64,000 nucleotides of DNA from Hyphodiscus hymeniophilus (taxonomy: Eukaryota; Ascomycota; Leotiomycetes; Helotiales; Hyphodiscaceae): contig VNKQ01000002.1 of assembly GCA_016508695.1 (NCBI GenBank), positions 558,001 to 622,000 of the forward strand. Direction: 5' to 3'. How positions within the stretch are numbered: the stretch's first letter is position 1; every line of letters begins with the position of its first letter. Shown piece after piece: positions 33,855-46,951 of the stretch. Position numbers and translations under genes: made by a program. The notes beneath the pieces are model-generated. The model saw nothing but the letters and a program-made list of their open reading frames with translations, was not told the DNA's origin and did not search any database.

Positions 33855-36774
33855 AAGAGGACACGGGATGTCGTTGACCTATGTGCTGTGGAATCATCCG
33901 TCGTCTTGATCGGTGGCGATAGATGGCCAGCCGCAGTCTACAAATTCTTTGACGAACCCTAATCGCTCTTATCTTTTACATAAACCTGTTCTCACGAGTC
34001 GGTTGCCCGATTTGAGATGACGAAGCTGCGGCCTTAGAAATGGAATATGGCGCGCGCGCATTCGCCACACGGCATCAAACTATTGCCGCACCGATTCATC
34101 AGCAGCCACGAAAATGGACACACATGATCACTAAAGTTGTCACCTGAATATGCACTGTAGAGAATGCGCATTGGATTCCATAATAATATACCTCGTTGAA
34201 ACCTCGTTGCCCGCCCATTGTCTATTCTCGAAAGGTTCTACTGCGGATTTCCCCGTCTTACAGTCAGGCACCCAGTAACGGAAGCTCTAAACCACCGAAC
34301 AACCTCCCTGGAATTTAACCTATTTGAGTACTGAAATCGATTACTCGATTGGTATGAGCGATATATATCAAATCAACTACAGCCTCAAGTTGAGGTGACT
34401 TCCGTAGCATCTTGCCACACCCCACTATCCCAAACGTCCGTCAGCCGTTCCAGATTTGATAACAGGACAATATCTCACGTACACAACCAAAAGATCAGAA
34501 GTATATCCGGACCCCCCAAAGTGACCAATCCCTCGTCGCACATGTGCTGATGTGCATTCTACCTACATCACATCCCACGCCCATGGCCCCCCCTCAAACA
34601 GCCCCTCCCTCCCGTCCCGTTCTGCTTAAGCGCTCTCCCGCATCGATCTCGCTCCCACACAGGAGTTCCATCCTCCTCCATCCAATGACTGAGCCGCCTC
34701 ACCCACTCCCGGGCGAAGCAGGTGAAGGAGCCTCTGCCACTGGCCCAGCCATCATTCCATTCCTCCGTCTCCCATCGGCAGATCCAGTGACCCGATGAAA
34801 TCCCAGGAGCTCCAGGACGTTCAGTTCTATCCCCAGATTCCCAGAGCTGGCACGAAACACACGACATGAACACCCGTCCTCCCCGTTATTTGAACCGCAA
34901 GGATCCGTTCTTTCGATCAGCCATCAGCCTACGCGCTGCGCGTGAGTTTCATTCGCGCTTTCCAAGTACCTTATCCAGGTACCGGAATACGCAAGTAAGG
35001 TACCCAAGCCAAGTACCGACGATTCCCTGGGGCAGAGCAGCTCAGATACGAGAAGCGAGACGGGAGGGCTTGCGGTGCGCCCAAAAATAGTCTCCCGCGT
35101 GCCTCGAGAGTCGAATCAACACCGCATCGCTCCCTCTCGTTTCGTTTCGTTTCGTTTCGTTTCCTCTTTCCCCTAGCCCAGGACATCTAGACGAATTTCT
35201 TCATTCCTCTCCCATAAAACTTAAGGTAGATGAGATAGCTACACACGTAACGCACCATCCATGATTTCCCAACCTAACTTCGGACCCCCCCCCCCTAGCA
35301 TGAGAAGGTCCGCACCTTACCCGTTAGGAGACGGGCAAGGAAACCTTACGTAGGGTAGGAAGACGGGGTCGTTGACGGGCACTGCACTCGGCTCGGGAGT
35401 TGAACCCTTTCCTGGCCGAGGAAGGGAGGGGGGCAGGGCAGGGCATGATTTGTCACTTTTCCGCCGCGAATGCCATCCGACGCGAAAACGAGGACGACGT
35501 TCTGCTCGCATTCAGAGATCCCCAGCGTACGATGGACAGTGGTAATTACTGTAATGGTAGGGGCTTATAAACTCATGTCCCGATGTGGACTCTGCTGTTT
35601 CTCAAATCGATTTCATTGTGGCTGCTGTTATTGTGGCCGGTACTACAACTTCAAGCTTCTCTGGGGTATACATGTATGCATGGGATATGAGTTGCCGTTC
35701 ACCGAGTTTCATCGATTGGGGTATTGCTCGGATGTGTTTTGAGAGTGGCTTAATAGCTAGATCGGTACTTCGAGTACCGGAGTAGAGATACATGATTGGC
35801 CAGCCAGATTCTCATGCACAAGGCTGCCTGAGCCGAAACGTCGTCATGACGCATTCGCCGTGGGTGCAAAATATCACCTGAACAACGTCCTTCCGTTCTT
35901 CCCGTAGAACATTGAAAGACACGAACGGGTGGAATGGTGAATACGTAGATCTTCAGCGCAGCTGATTGCAGAAGACAATTGTAGGAAGAAACAACGCCAA
36001 TGGCTCGGAACACTGGCCAAAGAAGGGTGGACAAGAAACTCCTGCAGGCTCAGCCTGATTCCTGTCCTATGAAAACAAAAGTGCTGCCTGAGCTGGAGAC
36101 TGGCTCCTGTAGATTGAGATAAGGAGATCTGAAAGGTTGAGTTGAGTAATGAAATAATGGATCACAGATCGCATTTGTGGTATAAAGAGAAAGCGTACAG
36201 AAATTGAGTCAATGCCATGACACAGAAACCAGAGAATCCTCCCAAACACCAGGTATCGTTTCCATCCATGCAAACACTTGAAAACAGAAGTAAAGGTTTT
36301 AGAGAAAACAGTTCCAAAAAGAATCGTAAATCAAGATGCGCTCAAAAGAAGGAGCAACAGGCCCAATGACCCAGTACCGACGCTATGCTTCAAACCCGCT
36401 ATGCAATGCAAAACTCAAAGATGTGTGCCGAGATGTGTATTCATCGTCTGAAGGGCTAGCCCTGTGTATTCCTTCTTTGCGCCTTCGATAACTTCATAAG
36501 GATCATGACATTCGCGGATTTCGCTCGTTCATTCGTGTTCGTGGCAGAGTATAGGTTTGTAGTAGGAGAGATTCGGCTCGAGGGTTGATGTGCTTCAAGG
36601 CGCAGATCGAGGCATCAATCGGTCGTGACCGACGAGGAGGAGAGTAAGTTGAGAAGGTGGCGCTGAAGAAGTCCTTCCCCGAAACGAGAAGAGATATCGT
36701 ATCCAGTGCTCGAACTCGAAGAGCGCAAGAGGTCGCGATTGCCATGAGTAGCCAGTTATCGAAGACAGCACGTT
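33855..36774. other. Gene-poor stretch
   Basis: 2.9 kb with only short frames of low quality. It contains a (CGTTT)5 microsatellite at 35138-35162, a C9 run near 35286 and a GTACT palindrome at 35763-35779. Confidence 0.5.
35138..35162. repeat. CGTTT microsatellite, 5 copies
   Basis: Five perfect tandem pentamers. Confidence 0.9.
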
Positions 36775-37032
36775 TCATCTGCGGTGGTGGCGGTGGGATT
36801 GTCTATGTGACGAGTGACTGGATGTACCATACCCAGAATCCGAATATCCGTCCCGCGGTCCTGAAGCTTGTTGTGGTGCTTGCGTGGAGTGTTTGTCGCA
36901 GGCGTAGCCGACGAGGACGGTTCTCTCTTGTATTGGGTGGCCTTGCGTACCATATGCGGCGCACATATCGACGCTGTGCTTGTAGTAGAGGCACCGGCAG
37001 ACCGAGAACCTTTCGACGACAAGGTAGCACAT
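36775..37032 (-). CDS. Short Cys-rich conserved fungal protein
   Basis: Single exon, 85 residues, beginning MCYLVVERFSVCRCLYYKH. It has early Cys residues in a C...CRC pattern, then VDMCAAYGTQGHPIQERTVL and GYACDKHS, and a Ser/His/Arg-rich tail. I recognise this layout from uncharacterised short proteins in many filamentous ascomycetes (starts like MCxxVVERYxVCxC, with HPVQEKTVLVGYxC). The six Cys plus His residues could bind zinc; that is inference. The upstream in-frame Met codons up to 37344 add residues without that conservation, so I start at 37032. No function known to me. Confidence 0.6.
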   Translation of the reverse strand: MCYLVVERFSVCRCLYYKHSVDMCAAYGTQGHPIQERTVLVGYACDKHSTQAPQQASGPRDGYSDSGYGTSSHSSHRQSHRHHRR

Positions 37033-40000
37033 TTTGAATGTTGTTGGCGGGAGAAGGATAAGGTGGAGTGAGACCAATTCCAAGGAGCGAGGAGGGGAGC
37101 GGTGGTAGATATAAAAATGAACAGATATGCCAGACAGTGAAGTGACAATGATGCTATGAAATGTATTAATGAGCAGACTGAAGGAGAAGCCTGAGCAAAG
37201 AAATCTAAAGGAAGACGCAGGTGACGGTGATGCAAAAGAGTCATCTGGACCGTGGGATGTGACTGCCTTATAGTCGATGCAGCTTTTGAGTCTTGCCAGT
37301 ATAGTATAAGGCAGCAGCAGGGCGATGGGAGAACTGCATGTCAAATATGCAGGTCAACCGTGCAGGAGGACTATACAGGGTAGAGGATGAGTCGAGGGCG
37401 CAGTGTCGTCAAACGGGGAGGACAGTATGTAGTCCTGGTACACAAGTCCTGGGTCGGGATGGAAGAGCAAGTGCAAGTGCCATTGTAGACGGACCAGGAG
37501 GGGACGGAGTCGGCTCAAACGGGTGGTCGGTCCCATGGAGGGGGCTTACCCAAGATTGAATGATTACCCAGAGCTAAGGCCCCTCAGAGGGCTGAAATAG
37601 CATGGCGCTGAGTAAAAGGGCCTCAGCCTCGAGGGCCAGAGTAGGACGTAAGAGGTACTTCCCGGCAACCTGGTCGATTAGTAGATCGATGCTGATCAAT
37701 CTGGGTTGAATGCGACAAGCGAGAATGCTAAAGAAAGGAATACTGGCGCTGCAGGGTTGATCGATGCATCTGTCCTACCCTGCAGGCTATGAGTTGTACT
37801 GTACCTGGACATTGGCGGTTGGTGTAGAAGGTGGAGGGGGGAGGGGTGGATGATGGTAGTATCGAGATGAGGTGAGAGAAAAAGAGAGTAGCGAGTAGCG
37901 ACAGTAGGCGCGCGATGGCCGGGATGGTGGAAGAATAGAACAACGATATAAGTAGCCCAAGAGGGGATAGTACGATGCAGATGCAGATGCAGATGCATGA
38001 GAGTAGACGTAGGTCCTGGTAATGGTCGCGGGGAGTAGGTAGTGAGGTGAGGGTTGATGTCAGCAGCTAGGCGAAGATAGTCGGCTGGATTTAGAACAGG
38101 TGCTAGCTAGTAGAGTAGCTGCTTAGTACTTACTGTAGCTGGATAGCGACTAAGGATACTAGGATACTACCTCATAAGCTACAACCTTATCAGTTTAACC
38201 AGCTAGGCGCACAAACGCCCATGCTCCGTCGTCTAGCAGCGCCAAAGTAGGCCAACAGTGCCCCCTAAGGGTTAATTCATTCGTAATACAGCAGGGGTGC
38301 ACCAACCTGAATTGGCATCTCTTTCGCAGGGCTGTGCTGAACTGTACCAGAGCGAAGGGGAGGGGTGGTGTATCTGTATAGTACGTACTGTTCTATGTGT
38401 TTATGTTTTCCTCGCTAATATCAATCAGTAAGATCGAGTGTTTCGCTGGGTCGATGGAGATGGCCTTCCCTGCGACCGCTGTTGGAGCCGTGGGAATGGA
38501 ATTCCAAGTACCGGACAAATAGGAATTCTCCAGCCGTTCGCTACCCGATCGAGCGGAAACGAGGGGGTTCCTCATCTCCCGTCCGCCAGGTCGGACATCT
38601 CCTCGTCTGTAATCATTTCGTCGCCCGCTCTCTCTCCGTTTCAAGTTTCAATATCTGTTTCCTAAGAAATGCGGTCCTGCATATCGCTCAAATCATTTTC
38701 CGTATTTGAGCCAATCAGCGATTTTGGTTGCTTCGAACACGTTAGTGCCTCAGGCTTCAACTGTCCTGAATATCGCAGCCTGATCTTCTGCGAGGGGAAT
38801 ATGCAGTCAGTGAGGACATGACTCCATTCCTGTACCTTCTTCAGCTCGACCAGGTGACGAGTTTCAAGATGCCCAAGAGCAGTTTGGTCTTTGTGCTGCT
38901 GAAAACTGTTTCACGAATCAATTTGTAGAGACCCTCTCCCAAGGATTTGCGGTTCAACGGTCAGGAGTCATGACGTTAAGACACGAATCACCGTCAGAAC
39001 TGCTCTCATTGCAGCCAACCATGATTATCCTCTGTTAAAAAAAAAGAAGAAAAAGAATCCGTCTTGAATTCCACCTTTGCTGGAAGGTTGATCAACTTGA
39101 TCTACAAGCCGACACAGTCCATAGGCCAGAATACGATTAGCTAACATCCAAATCATGACCTGATTCAAAAAGCCAAGTCACATGTATGCAGATCAAAGAC
39201 GAGGTTCACGATACCCTCGTCTCCTCGAGTTTGGAATCGTACATGCACGCACCCCTGCTACTCCCCAATCTGCCTTGCGCGATTGACGAGCAGCCTCGCG
39301 CTAACATCGCGCCTGTCCGGAGTAGCGTCATTACCGATCCAGGACTCGTAAGGCGGCCAATGGGTATCCCTGCCCACACTCCCGGCTAAGCCTCGCTGTG
39401 GCTTTCCCGGGTTGCTGGCTGACTGTGTCCAGGGGTGGGAGAGGATGGATGGTATTTCGAGATTTCCCGCTCGGGAGAACGAGTGCCAATGGCTGTTCGG
39501 CATGCCCGGTGACTGAAGGCAGCAGAATTGAAAACGCTCGGCGTGATGAGACGGACCGTGGGTATATGGAATGTCGTCACTTTGGCCAGGGAGTTGGTGG
39601 ACTGGTAGACTAGACATGCACTCGATTTGGTTGTCGTTAGGTATGCTTGGAATTATTCCACACGATTGATATTGATACGAAGGGCGATCACTACTGAGGA
39701 GAGGGCGGTGTTTGGCATACATCAAGATCTTCGCTTCCGATCTACCAAGAGATCGTAAAGTAGCCAGCCACACGGCATGGCAGGAAGGTCCAAGCAAGCC
39801 ATCGAAGCCATCGAAGGACCATAGAAGGACTCTAGAACTTACAAGGTCGGTACTGTAATATCGCTATGAATCCTCACGCACTCGTGGTTCTGCCGCTACT
39901 TCTGACCCATACCGCACCTATTCCTATTCCGGCATGTACTAACTACGAAGCATGCCAGGTACGAAGTAGTGTACAAGTACATTATTCCAGCTAACCGTTC

Positions 40001-41497
40001 AGCTCCCAAGCCACAGCCCGCCCACTCACCCGCCATCTTATTCAGTCGCAGTGTCGAGAAGTTCGGTTTCCACGAAGCCGGATCCCAGCTCCCCCATCAG
40101 CCATTCCTACGGAGACGTCACGTCCTGGAAGACAGGTCATGTCAGATATCAAGCCACATCTCTGGTCCGAACTTTCCCACCCTCGAACTTTCTTCCAGGC
40201 CCCAAGGCATGAATCTGAACCGTCTGATATGCGTTCAGCCACACGAGGCTGCTTCAAATATGTCGGGGGAGGTCGAGTGATTGGGGAATGCAGCGGTAGG
40301 TAGCCGTTGGAAAGGCCAACGCTTGAGCCAGCCAGCCTCTTTTACGGCGCAGTGAACCACAATCACATTCGGGAAGTGCTGGACTTGGGAAACGCTCGTC
40401 ACTCTCGTTACCACCATATCGAGCTGTTTGTCCACCTGCAGGAACGGTGGTCAACGGCACCATCAGCCTCACCTACCTCCACCCATCCGCTGACCGGATA
40501 TGCACCTCAGAATGCCGGACCAGCATCTTTACGAGCCGTTGGACTCGAGTGGCTGTCTTTTGGTTTAAGATCTGGAACCTACATGCTAAGATATGGACGA
40601 TTCACCAGCCACCACCTCATCGATGAGTATCCATCCTTAGAAAGTGAGCGAGCCTCTCTTGCCATGACAGGATATGACAATATCAGCCACAGCATATGGG
40701 CGCACTTGTCACAAGTTGCCGCGAAGCTTCAATCGCATGGTTTGTTTTTCTATCTGTACAAGTACAATACGCCGTCCGGCTCCTTCACGACTGTCGAGCG
40801 GTCGGCACAAAGAGGAAGTTTTAAAATGCCGATTGGAAAGTTGAAGCTTGCACGCGCGCAAGCCACATGAAGGTCTTGAGTAGCACAAGATGTCCATGCT
40901 AAGTTCACAGAGAGATCAAAAAACAACCGCATATAAATAATATAAGACGGGATGTAGGGTTAGGCACATCATGGTATGAGGTGATACAAGCTTACTTCCT
41001 CGGTCCAAGACTCCAGGTATCAAAGCTGTTACCAAATACATCTTGTATGGTTCAAAATGCCTCGGAGGCACTTCAGTCACCAGCCTCAAGTACGAGCTGT
41101 TCAATCAGATCCATTCCCGTTCATTCCCATTCATTCCCGCTCACCCTTCCTCTAATGTCGCTTTTGAACCTCTCAACGCCCATCCAAGGTTCTCGGGCGT
41201 ATCCCGCATGCTTACACTGTAGGCCTACAACGCTACTTTGAAGTTACTCTCATTGAAGGATAATTCTGTGGTCACGAGAACAAGCCTCGTTCAAATATCT
41301 TTCTCTTCGACTGTTCAGCGTTCAGGTTTTCGACCCGCCCTCCAACTTCCAGAGTCCTGCCATTCGAGACCGTATGACGGTCAGACAATGGAGTAATGAT
41401 CTTTTTGCTAAAGCGAGATCTTTGGGAAGATCTCTCCCATTCGGTCGGAGTTCCGAGGGGATGGCCATGTGTCCATCTTGCGTCCCAAGGCAGACGC
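37033..41497. other. Gene-poor stretch
   Basis: 4.5 kb. A short (ATGCAG)n repeat lies at 37975-37997. A plus-strand frame at 40307-40870 (187 codons) is open, but nothing in it is familiar and it lacks clear coding signs. No tRNA or rRNA seen. Confidence 0.45.
37975..37997. repeat. ATGCAG hexamer microsatellite
   Basis: Nearly four tandem copies. Confidence 0.8.
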
Positions 41498-44396
41498 TCA
41501 GCTCTGGTTTTTAAACAACCAATCCGAATTGGCATCCACCATAAAATTCGTAATATTAAACTCATTACTCCCATTCGACGGCTCCGCAATATGCATATCG
41601 CCCGCCCCATTCCCAGTCGCCTGTCCCAAATCACCCTGCGCCAAAGGTAGCCTCGGCAGGTTGAAGAAATCGAACACGTCCAAGTATTCCAGCTCGTTCG
41701 GGGCGGGCGTCCTCGCTGGTGTAACAGAAGGCATGCGCGAAACCATTCCGACGTGTTTCGGCTGTCTCGAGATCAGGAAATCAAGATCGTAAGCGCACCG
41801 TCTCATGTCGGCCAGAATTTTAACAGAGCTCGGCGTGACACGCTCACCATTCGCTCCAACTGAACGTTCGGAGTCTCTGTGTTCGTCCAAGACTCGTTGG
41901 AGGATGGCAGTGTAGCGTTCTGCGACGAGCCAGTAGCGACCCATTTCTCGCAGGGCATCAACAAGGAATTGGATCTGGGGACTGAGCTTGTGCTCGATTG
42001 TGGAACCGTGGACGAGCAGGAGACGAGCTGCAACCCAAAGAGTGAACGCGAATGGTGGCCCCAGTTTGGGGAGCATACCGTTTTGCACAACGTATTCGCC
42101 TAGCGCGGCGATGTTTTCAACGGCCCCGTGGCAACGTTGGGAGGCGCTATAGGAGGGTGTGAAGATGGGGGAGCGGGTGGTGGGATAAGCGGCTGAGGAG
42201 TGGAGCCGGATTACTGCGGTGTGATATGTTGCTGTGAGTTGTTAGTATTACACTTTGGATGGAGTGACGATTGATACTTACCATGTAACATAACCCAACC
42301 ACAGTTGATGGATTTGTTTCCACCGGGTTGGAATAGCTTCGCCATGTTGCCATAGTCTCCTGGCAGGTTGAATTTCCACGACGTAAGCATGTTGTCGAGC
42401 TCTCGATACTCTCCTTGCCATTGTTCGACATCAGACAGAGCACTGATATCAACGGGCTTCTTGAGAAACTTATGAATTCTAGACAGTGTGCCAAGAATCT
42501 CAATATAGTATGAGAAAGCTCCCAAATTCTCGGGCTTGTCGATATCAGATTCCGGTCGTTCACTTGTGCGGAACCATCTCGTTTGGACAGACTGGTTCTT
42601 ATTCCAGAGATCGTCACGACATGGTAGCGTACGATCGATTTCCTTCTCATCCAAGGCAAATTCAAAAGCTGTGGCAATGGTAGCGTAACGATCGAGAAGG
42701 TAGACCATCCAGAACAAGCGTCTTCTGGACTCCTCTTCTATCCAATTGTCTGCTTCTGGTAAAACCATTGCTCTGAGCGTGTATATTGATGGGTAGTTTG
42801 GTGATACAGAGAATGAAGTTGTCTCCACTGCCAGGCCTAATTGAACAACAGATCGAGTAATCAAAGCCAACAGGTTCCAGCCAGGCGGACCGTTGCTACT
42901 TCCCACCAGATCGAGTGCCAATATCACTAATGCTTGAAGGGCTTTCACAGACGAGTTCTCCAGTCCGTACAGCAGAACCTTTTGCTTCGAGACATCGTGG
43001 AAATGTCGCCTCCTCTCTTCTGTCAGCCTTTGATCGGTCGAAAATCTGAGAGTTGTAGCCACGATGGCATGTAGCAATATCCTGTCGGACTCGTCCAGGG
43101 CTTGAGAACCAAATAAAGCATCCAAGGTAGACCGTCTGTGTAGTATTGGACACCATGTATTCACGTATTTAAAGTACAGGTCTACCAGAGCGTAGAGAAG
43201 GTCGTAGGGAGGTAGGGCATGGTCGGCAGAAAGCTCGGTCTGCGTTTGTGTAATGTTCAGACTCGCTGATTCAAGAGGCGGTTGGTTTGTACTGTAGAAC
43301 TCCTGCCCAGTTTGCATATGATTGTGATTTTGCATGGCCTGCTGTTGAAAGACGTCTCCGTGAAGTGAAGGCATTGATGGTGTTGGTGGCATTGCAGTTG
43401 CAAAGTCCATGGAACGGGCGGCGGTAGGGAAGTTGGAGGGCTTCTGTAGGAAAAGAGCTGTTTCTGCGTGTGGAACATGATTCCGTTGTTCATTAGGTCG
43501 GAATCCTGTTACGCTTTGTGGAGTTTCATGATCACTGGGTAGACTCGCGCTGTTGTTGGTAAACGACGACTCCAGTATCCGCGCATGCGATTGCAGGATA
43601 TCCTCTAGTCTGTCCAATCTTTGCTCCAATTCCCGGCCATAGCCAGCCCTCAACCCGGGTTTCTTACGTTCCTTGTATTCGCATATAGCTCCATTGCGAG
43701 TGCACCATCCGCATGATGGCTGACCGCGATCGCATTTTACCTAGCCAAGTCAGAAATCATTACGGCAAAGCACGTACAGATCGAAGATCTTTCGGTGCGA
43801 CAGGTCGTGCTAACAACGCCTAAAGGCTGAGTGGCTTTCAATACTTGGGTGGTGCTTCGTTGAAGACTACTTGTATGTCTTGGCGAAAAGCTAAAACCAC
43901 CGGAATCCCATTTTACTCAACTTGAATAAACAAGTCGTGTGAATAGCCGAACGGAAGCTCGCCGTCATCACTAGAAAGGCTGGACGATAGTAGAGGCTGC
44001 GAACTGGGGTTTCTAGAACAGGTCGTCGTCGCAAACAGACGCCAAGTAATGGGGCGCATACCTTTCTCTGTTTGCAAAGTTCGCACCTACGACGAACAGT
44101 CAGAAAGTTTTTGTTTATATCTTGAGCATGATCTTCGGGCTCGGGATTGGAAGGAGGAGAGTCGGGACGGTCAAGAGCGATATGGATATCACTGGCGACA
44201 TTGCTGGAAAGAGAAAAAGACATGATTCTTACGAGACCGACATTGGCCTCCGCTGTCTTTTGCGGGGCCTTTCGCCATTATCTCCCAGACTGTCATCGTC
44301 GCTGTATTGCTCATACTGCTCGTTGACGTCGACCTCGGATTCGGGTTGATTGTTCCCAGACCTGAGCGAAGAGTTTGGCGATTGCTTGGTGTCCAT
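41498..44396 (-). CDS. Zn2Cys6 transcription factor, possible rhamnose regulator
   Basis: Exons 44396-44233, 44086-44062, 43740-42282 and 42213-41498 give 787 residues. The zinc cluster is built from three exons with Cys at 56, 59, 66, 73, 76 and 83, the exact CX2CX6CX6CX2CX6C spacing (CELCKQRKVKCDRGQPSCGW). It is preceded by RPRKRQRRPMSVS and followed by ERKKPGLRAGYGRELEQRL, a linker and coiled-coil start. A Gln/Pro-rich linker leads to the fungal transcription factor middle domain (LYFKYVNTWCPILHRR; WIEEESRRRLFWMVYLLDRY). The gene is divergent from L-rhamnonate dehydratase across 1.1 kb, and aspergilli keep the activator RhaR beside lraA and lraC. That makes a RhaR-like role plausible by context only; sequence alone does not show it. 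Exon 2 is 25 nt. Confidence 0.85.
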
Positions 44397-45520
44397 GTGA
44401 GGCGAGCCGCGGGGGTGGATTGAGCTCCAGAATTGTTGCTTGGTGCTCGGTGAAGATGGGAACGAGATTTCAGGGGCTAGAGGGGGCTCGGTGTTTTAAT
44501 AGCGAAGAGGGAACGCCATCGGCAGTGGGGAATTGTGGGGAAGGATGTGAGTGTCTGGGGGGTTTTGTTGACGTTCGTTAGGTTTGCTGTTGGTAGAGAG
44601 GAAAGGAGGGGAAACTTGCTTTTGAACAGGGGATTAGATTCAACCTCCAAATGACGCTGCACACGCAAGGATTGCCAGCGAGTGAAGAATATTATCGTAC
44701 GGTTGTTCTGTGCTGTGGGGTTTGGGCGGATGACACTGTGACAACCCACGAGATGGTCGTGTGAGGGGGAGAACCTAAGGAGAAGGAGTTGCTCGAGAGT
44801 GGATACGAGTAGAACAGTACAGCAGTATTGGTTTTGCGACAGCTCGAGACCATTCGGATGAGGCGACTCAAGAGAGCTGTCTTTTCTACCGTTTAGGGGT
44901 GAATAGTAGACCTCCAGCTTGGTGTTCGCATCCACCAGAAAACAAGAAATAAAAGCGCATCCTCAAAAAGTATCTTGTTCTATAATACGAGGTATGTCTT
45001 CTGCTGAGAAGAAAATGCCTCTTCTAATCAAGTATATGTCTCCTCTTTCCCTTCACTTGACCCATCCAGATTACCCGCCTCTTATCTCCCCTCTGTCTCG
45101 TACTTGTACAACCTCATCCACATGGTTGCACCTTGCACCTTGCAACTTATATCTCCGTACTACTACAACATCTGCCATAAACTCTCCTTCCGTGTCCGAC
45201 CAATAATTCTCCGCCAAGTTCCTGATCTTCAACATCGGATCTTCCACTTTTGCTCCTTCGCTCCTTCTTACCCATCTTCAACATGGCGACCAGACCTACT
45301 CCTTCTCAAACCTCGGCCCTCTGGAGAAAGGGCCCCGAGAAATGGGCCAAAATGACCCCACCAAAGCAGCTTCCACCACTTTCATTCCTGCGCCGGACTC
45401 ACTCCGCCACATAGCCCGCAACACCGAAGATACAATTACTCCAGCCCCGTCAGCACTTCAGGTTTGCATACAGTTGCAACCCATTTAGCCGAACCCTTCA
45501 CCTCTCTTTCTTGAGACATC
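44397..45520. promoter_or_regulatory. Divergent promoter of the regulator and lraC
   Basis: 1.1 kb. On the plus strand, five CreA-type SYGGGG hexamers lie at 44409-44414, 44525-44530, 44535-44540, 44555-44560 and 44715-44720. CreA is the carbon catabolite repressor of filamentous fungi; its core site is SYGGRG. No gene seen inside. Confidence 0.5.
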
Positions 45521-46951
45521 ATGGCTTCCTCTACCGCACGCAGTTTCCCCTCAATCAAGGCAATTCGCACCTACGTTGTGGATGGAGTCGGCTCCGGGGG
45601 AGATTATCACAATGTCGAGGGTGGCCATTGGTGAGCCCGGACGGCTAATTATATCGTGTCTGACTGCTAACTTTATTGCAGGCTGATTGATACCCCTATA
45701 TCGACGCCGATGTCGAGGTGGGAGAAGTACCGAGCTTCTAGAACTAGCTGGGGAATCAATGTCTTGGGTTCGTTCTGCGTCGAGATCGAGGGTACAGATG
45801 GCACGGTCGGTTTTGCTACTGGCTTTGGAGGTAAGAGCTTCTCTCCATTGAATACAATAATCGCCGATGCTAATATAAACGTTGCAGGTCCCCCAGCATG
45901 CTGGCTTGTCCACCAACACTTCGAACGATTCCTCATCGGCGCCGATCCTCGAGATACCAACCATCTATTCGAACAAATGTACAGAGGATCTATGTTCTAT
46001 GGACGTAAGGGGCTTCCAGTTGCTGTCATTTCAGTCATTGATCTGGCGCTCTGGGATTTGCTTGGCAAGATCAGGAACGAGCCAGTTTACAAGTTGATCG
46101 GCGGAGCTACACGAGAACGACTCGACTTCTACTGTACTGGCCCAGAGCCTACGGCCGCAAAGGCAATGGGGTTCTGGGGTGCGAAAGTACCTCTACCATA
46201 TTGTCCTGAGGAGGGCCACGCAGGCTTGAAAAAGAATGTCGAATTCCTCCGAAAGCACAGAGAGAGCGTCGGTCCTGACTTCCCATTAATGGTTGATTGT
46301 TACATGAGTTTGAATGTTTCATACACAATAGAGATTGCCAAGGCTTGCCTGGATCTCAATATCAACTGGTGGGAGGAATGCTTGTCTCCTGACGACACGG
46401 ACGGGTTCGCTCAGATCAAGCGAGCCCACCCTCAAATCAAGTTCACAACTGGAGAGCACGAGTACTCGAGATATGGCTTCCGGAAGTTGATTGAGGGCCG
46501 AAACGTGGATATCATTCAACCAGATGTTATGTGGCTCGGTGGTATGACAGAGCTTCTTAAAGTTGCTGCCATGGCATCTGCATACGACATTCCAGTTGTT
46601 CCCCACGCGAGTGGGCCATACAGCTACCACTTCGTGATCTCGCAGACGAATTGTCCATTCCAGGAATACCTTGCAAACTCGCCGGACGGGAAGAGTGTGC
46701 TTCCAGTTTTCGGAGACTTATTCCTGGATGAGCCGATTCCTGTGAATGGCTATTTGAACGCCTCACAACTCGACAAGCCTGGATTTGGATTGACATTAAA
46801 TCCCGCAGCCAGACTTATCCCAGCTCAATATCTGCTGACTCCTAATCCGGAGCGGCCATTGGGACGACCTGCGATTGAGAAGAAGCCGGCAGAGAAGGAA
46901 GGACTTGTAAATGGAGTGATCAAGGAGATGAAGGATCTGACAACGTCATAG
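45521..46951 (+). CDS. lraC: L-rhamnonate dehydratase (enolase superfamily)
   Basis: Exons 45521-45630, 45682-45830 and 45888-46951 give 440 residues. The N-terminal capping domain has GGDYHNVEGGHWLIDTPIS and TSWGINVLGSFCVEIE. Enolase-superfamily metal ligands are in LMVDCYMS (Asp), WWEECLSP (Glu) and FTTGEHEY (Glu); the general acid/base His is in VVPHASGP. The sequence matches the L-rhamnonate dehydratase branch (fungal LraC/LRA3), which turns L-rhamnonate into 2-keto-3-deoxy-L-rhamnonate. Intron 2 (45831-45887, 57 nt) has no stop in frame; removal restores GFGGPPACW, as in relatives. The neighbouring dehydrogenase provides the preceding step of the same pathway. The enzyme should be cytosolic. 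Confidence 0.9.

Noticed and set aside
40307..40870. 187-codon plus-strand frame
   Set aside because: No motif, no homology I recognise, and residues look random; kept only as a note in the gene-poor stretch.
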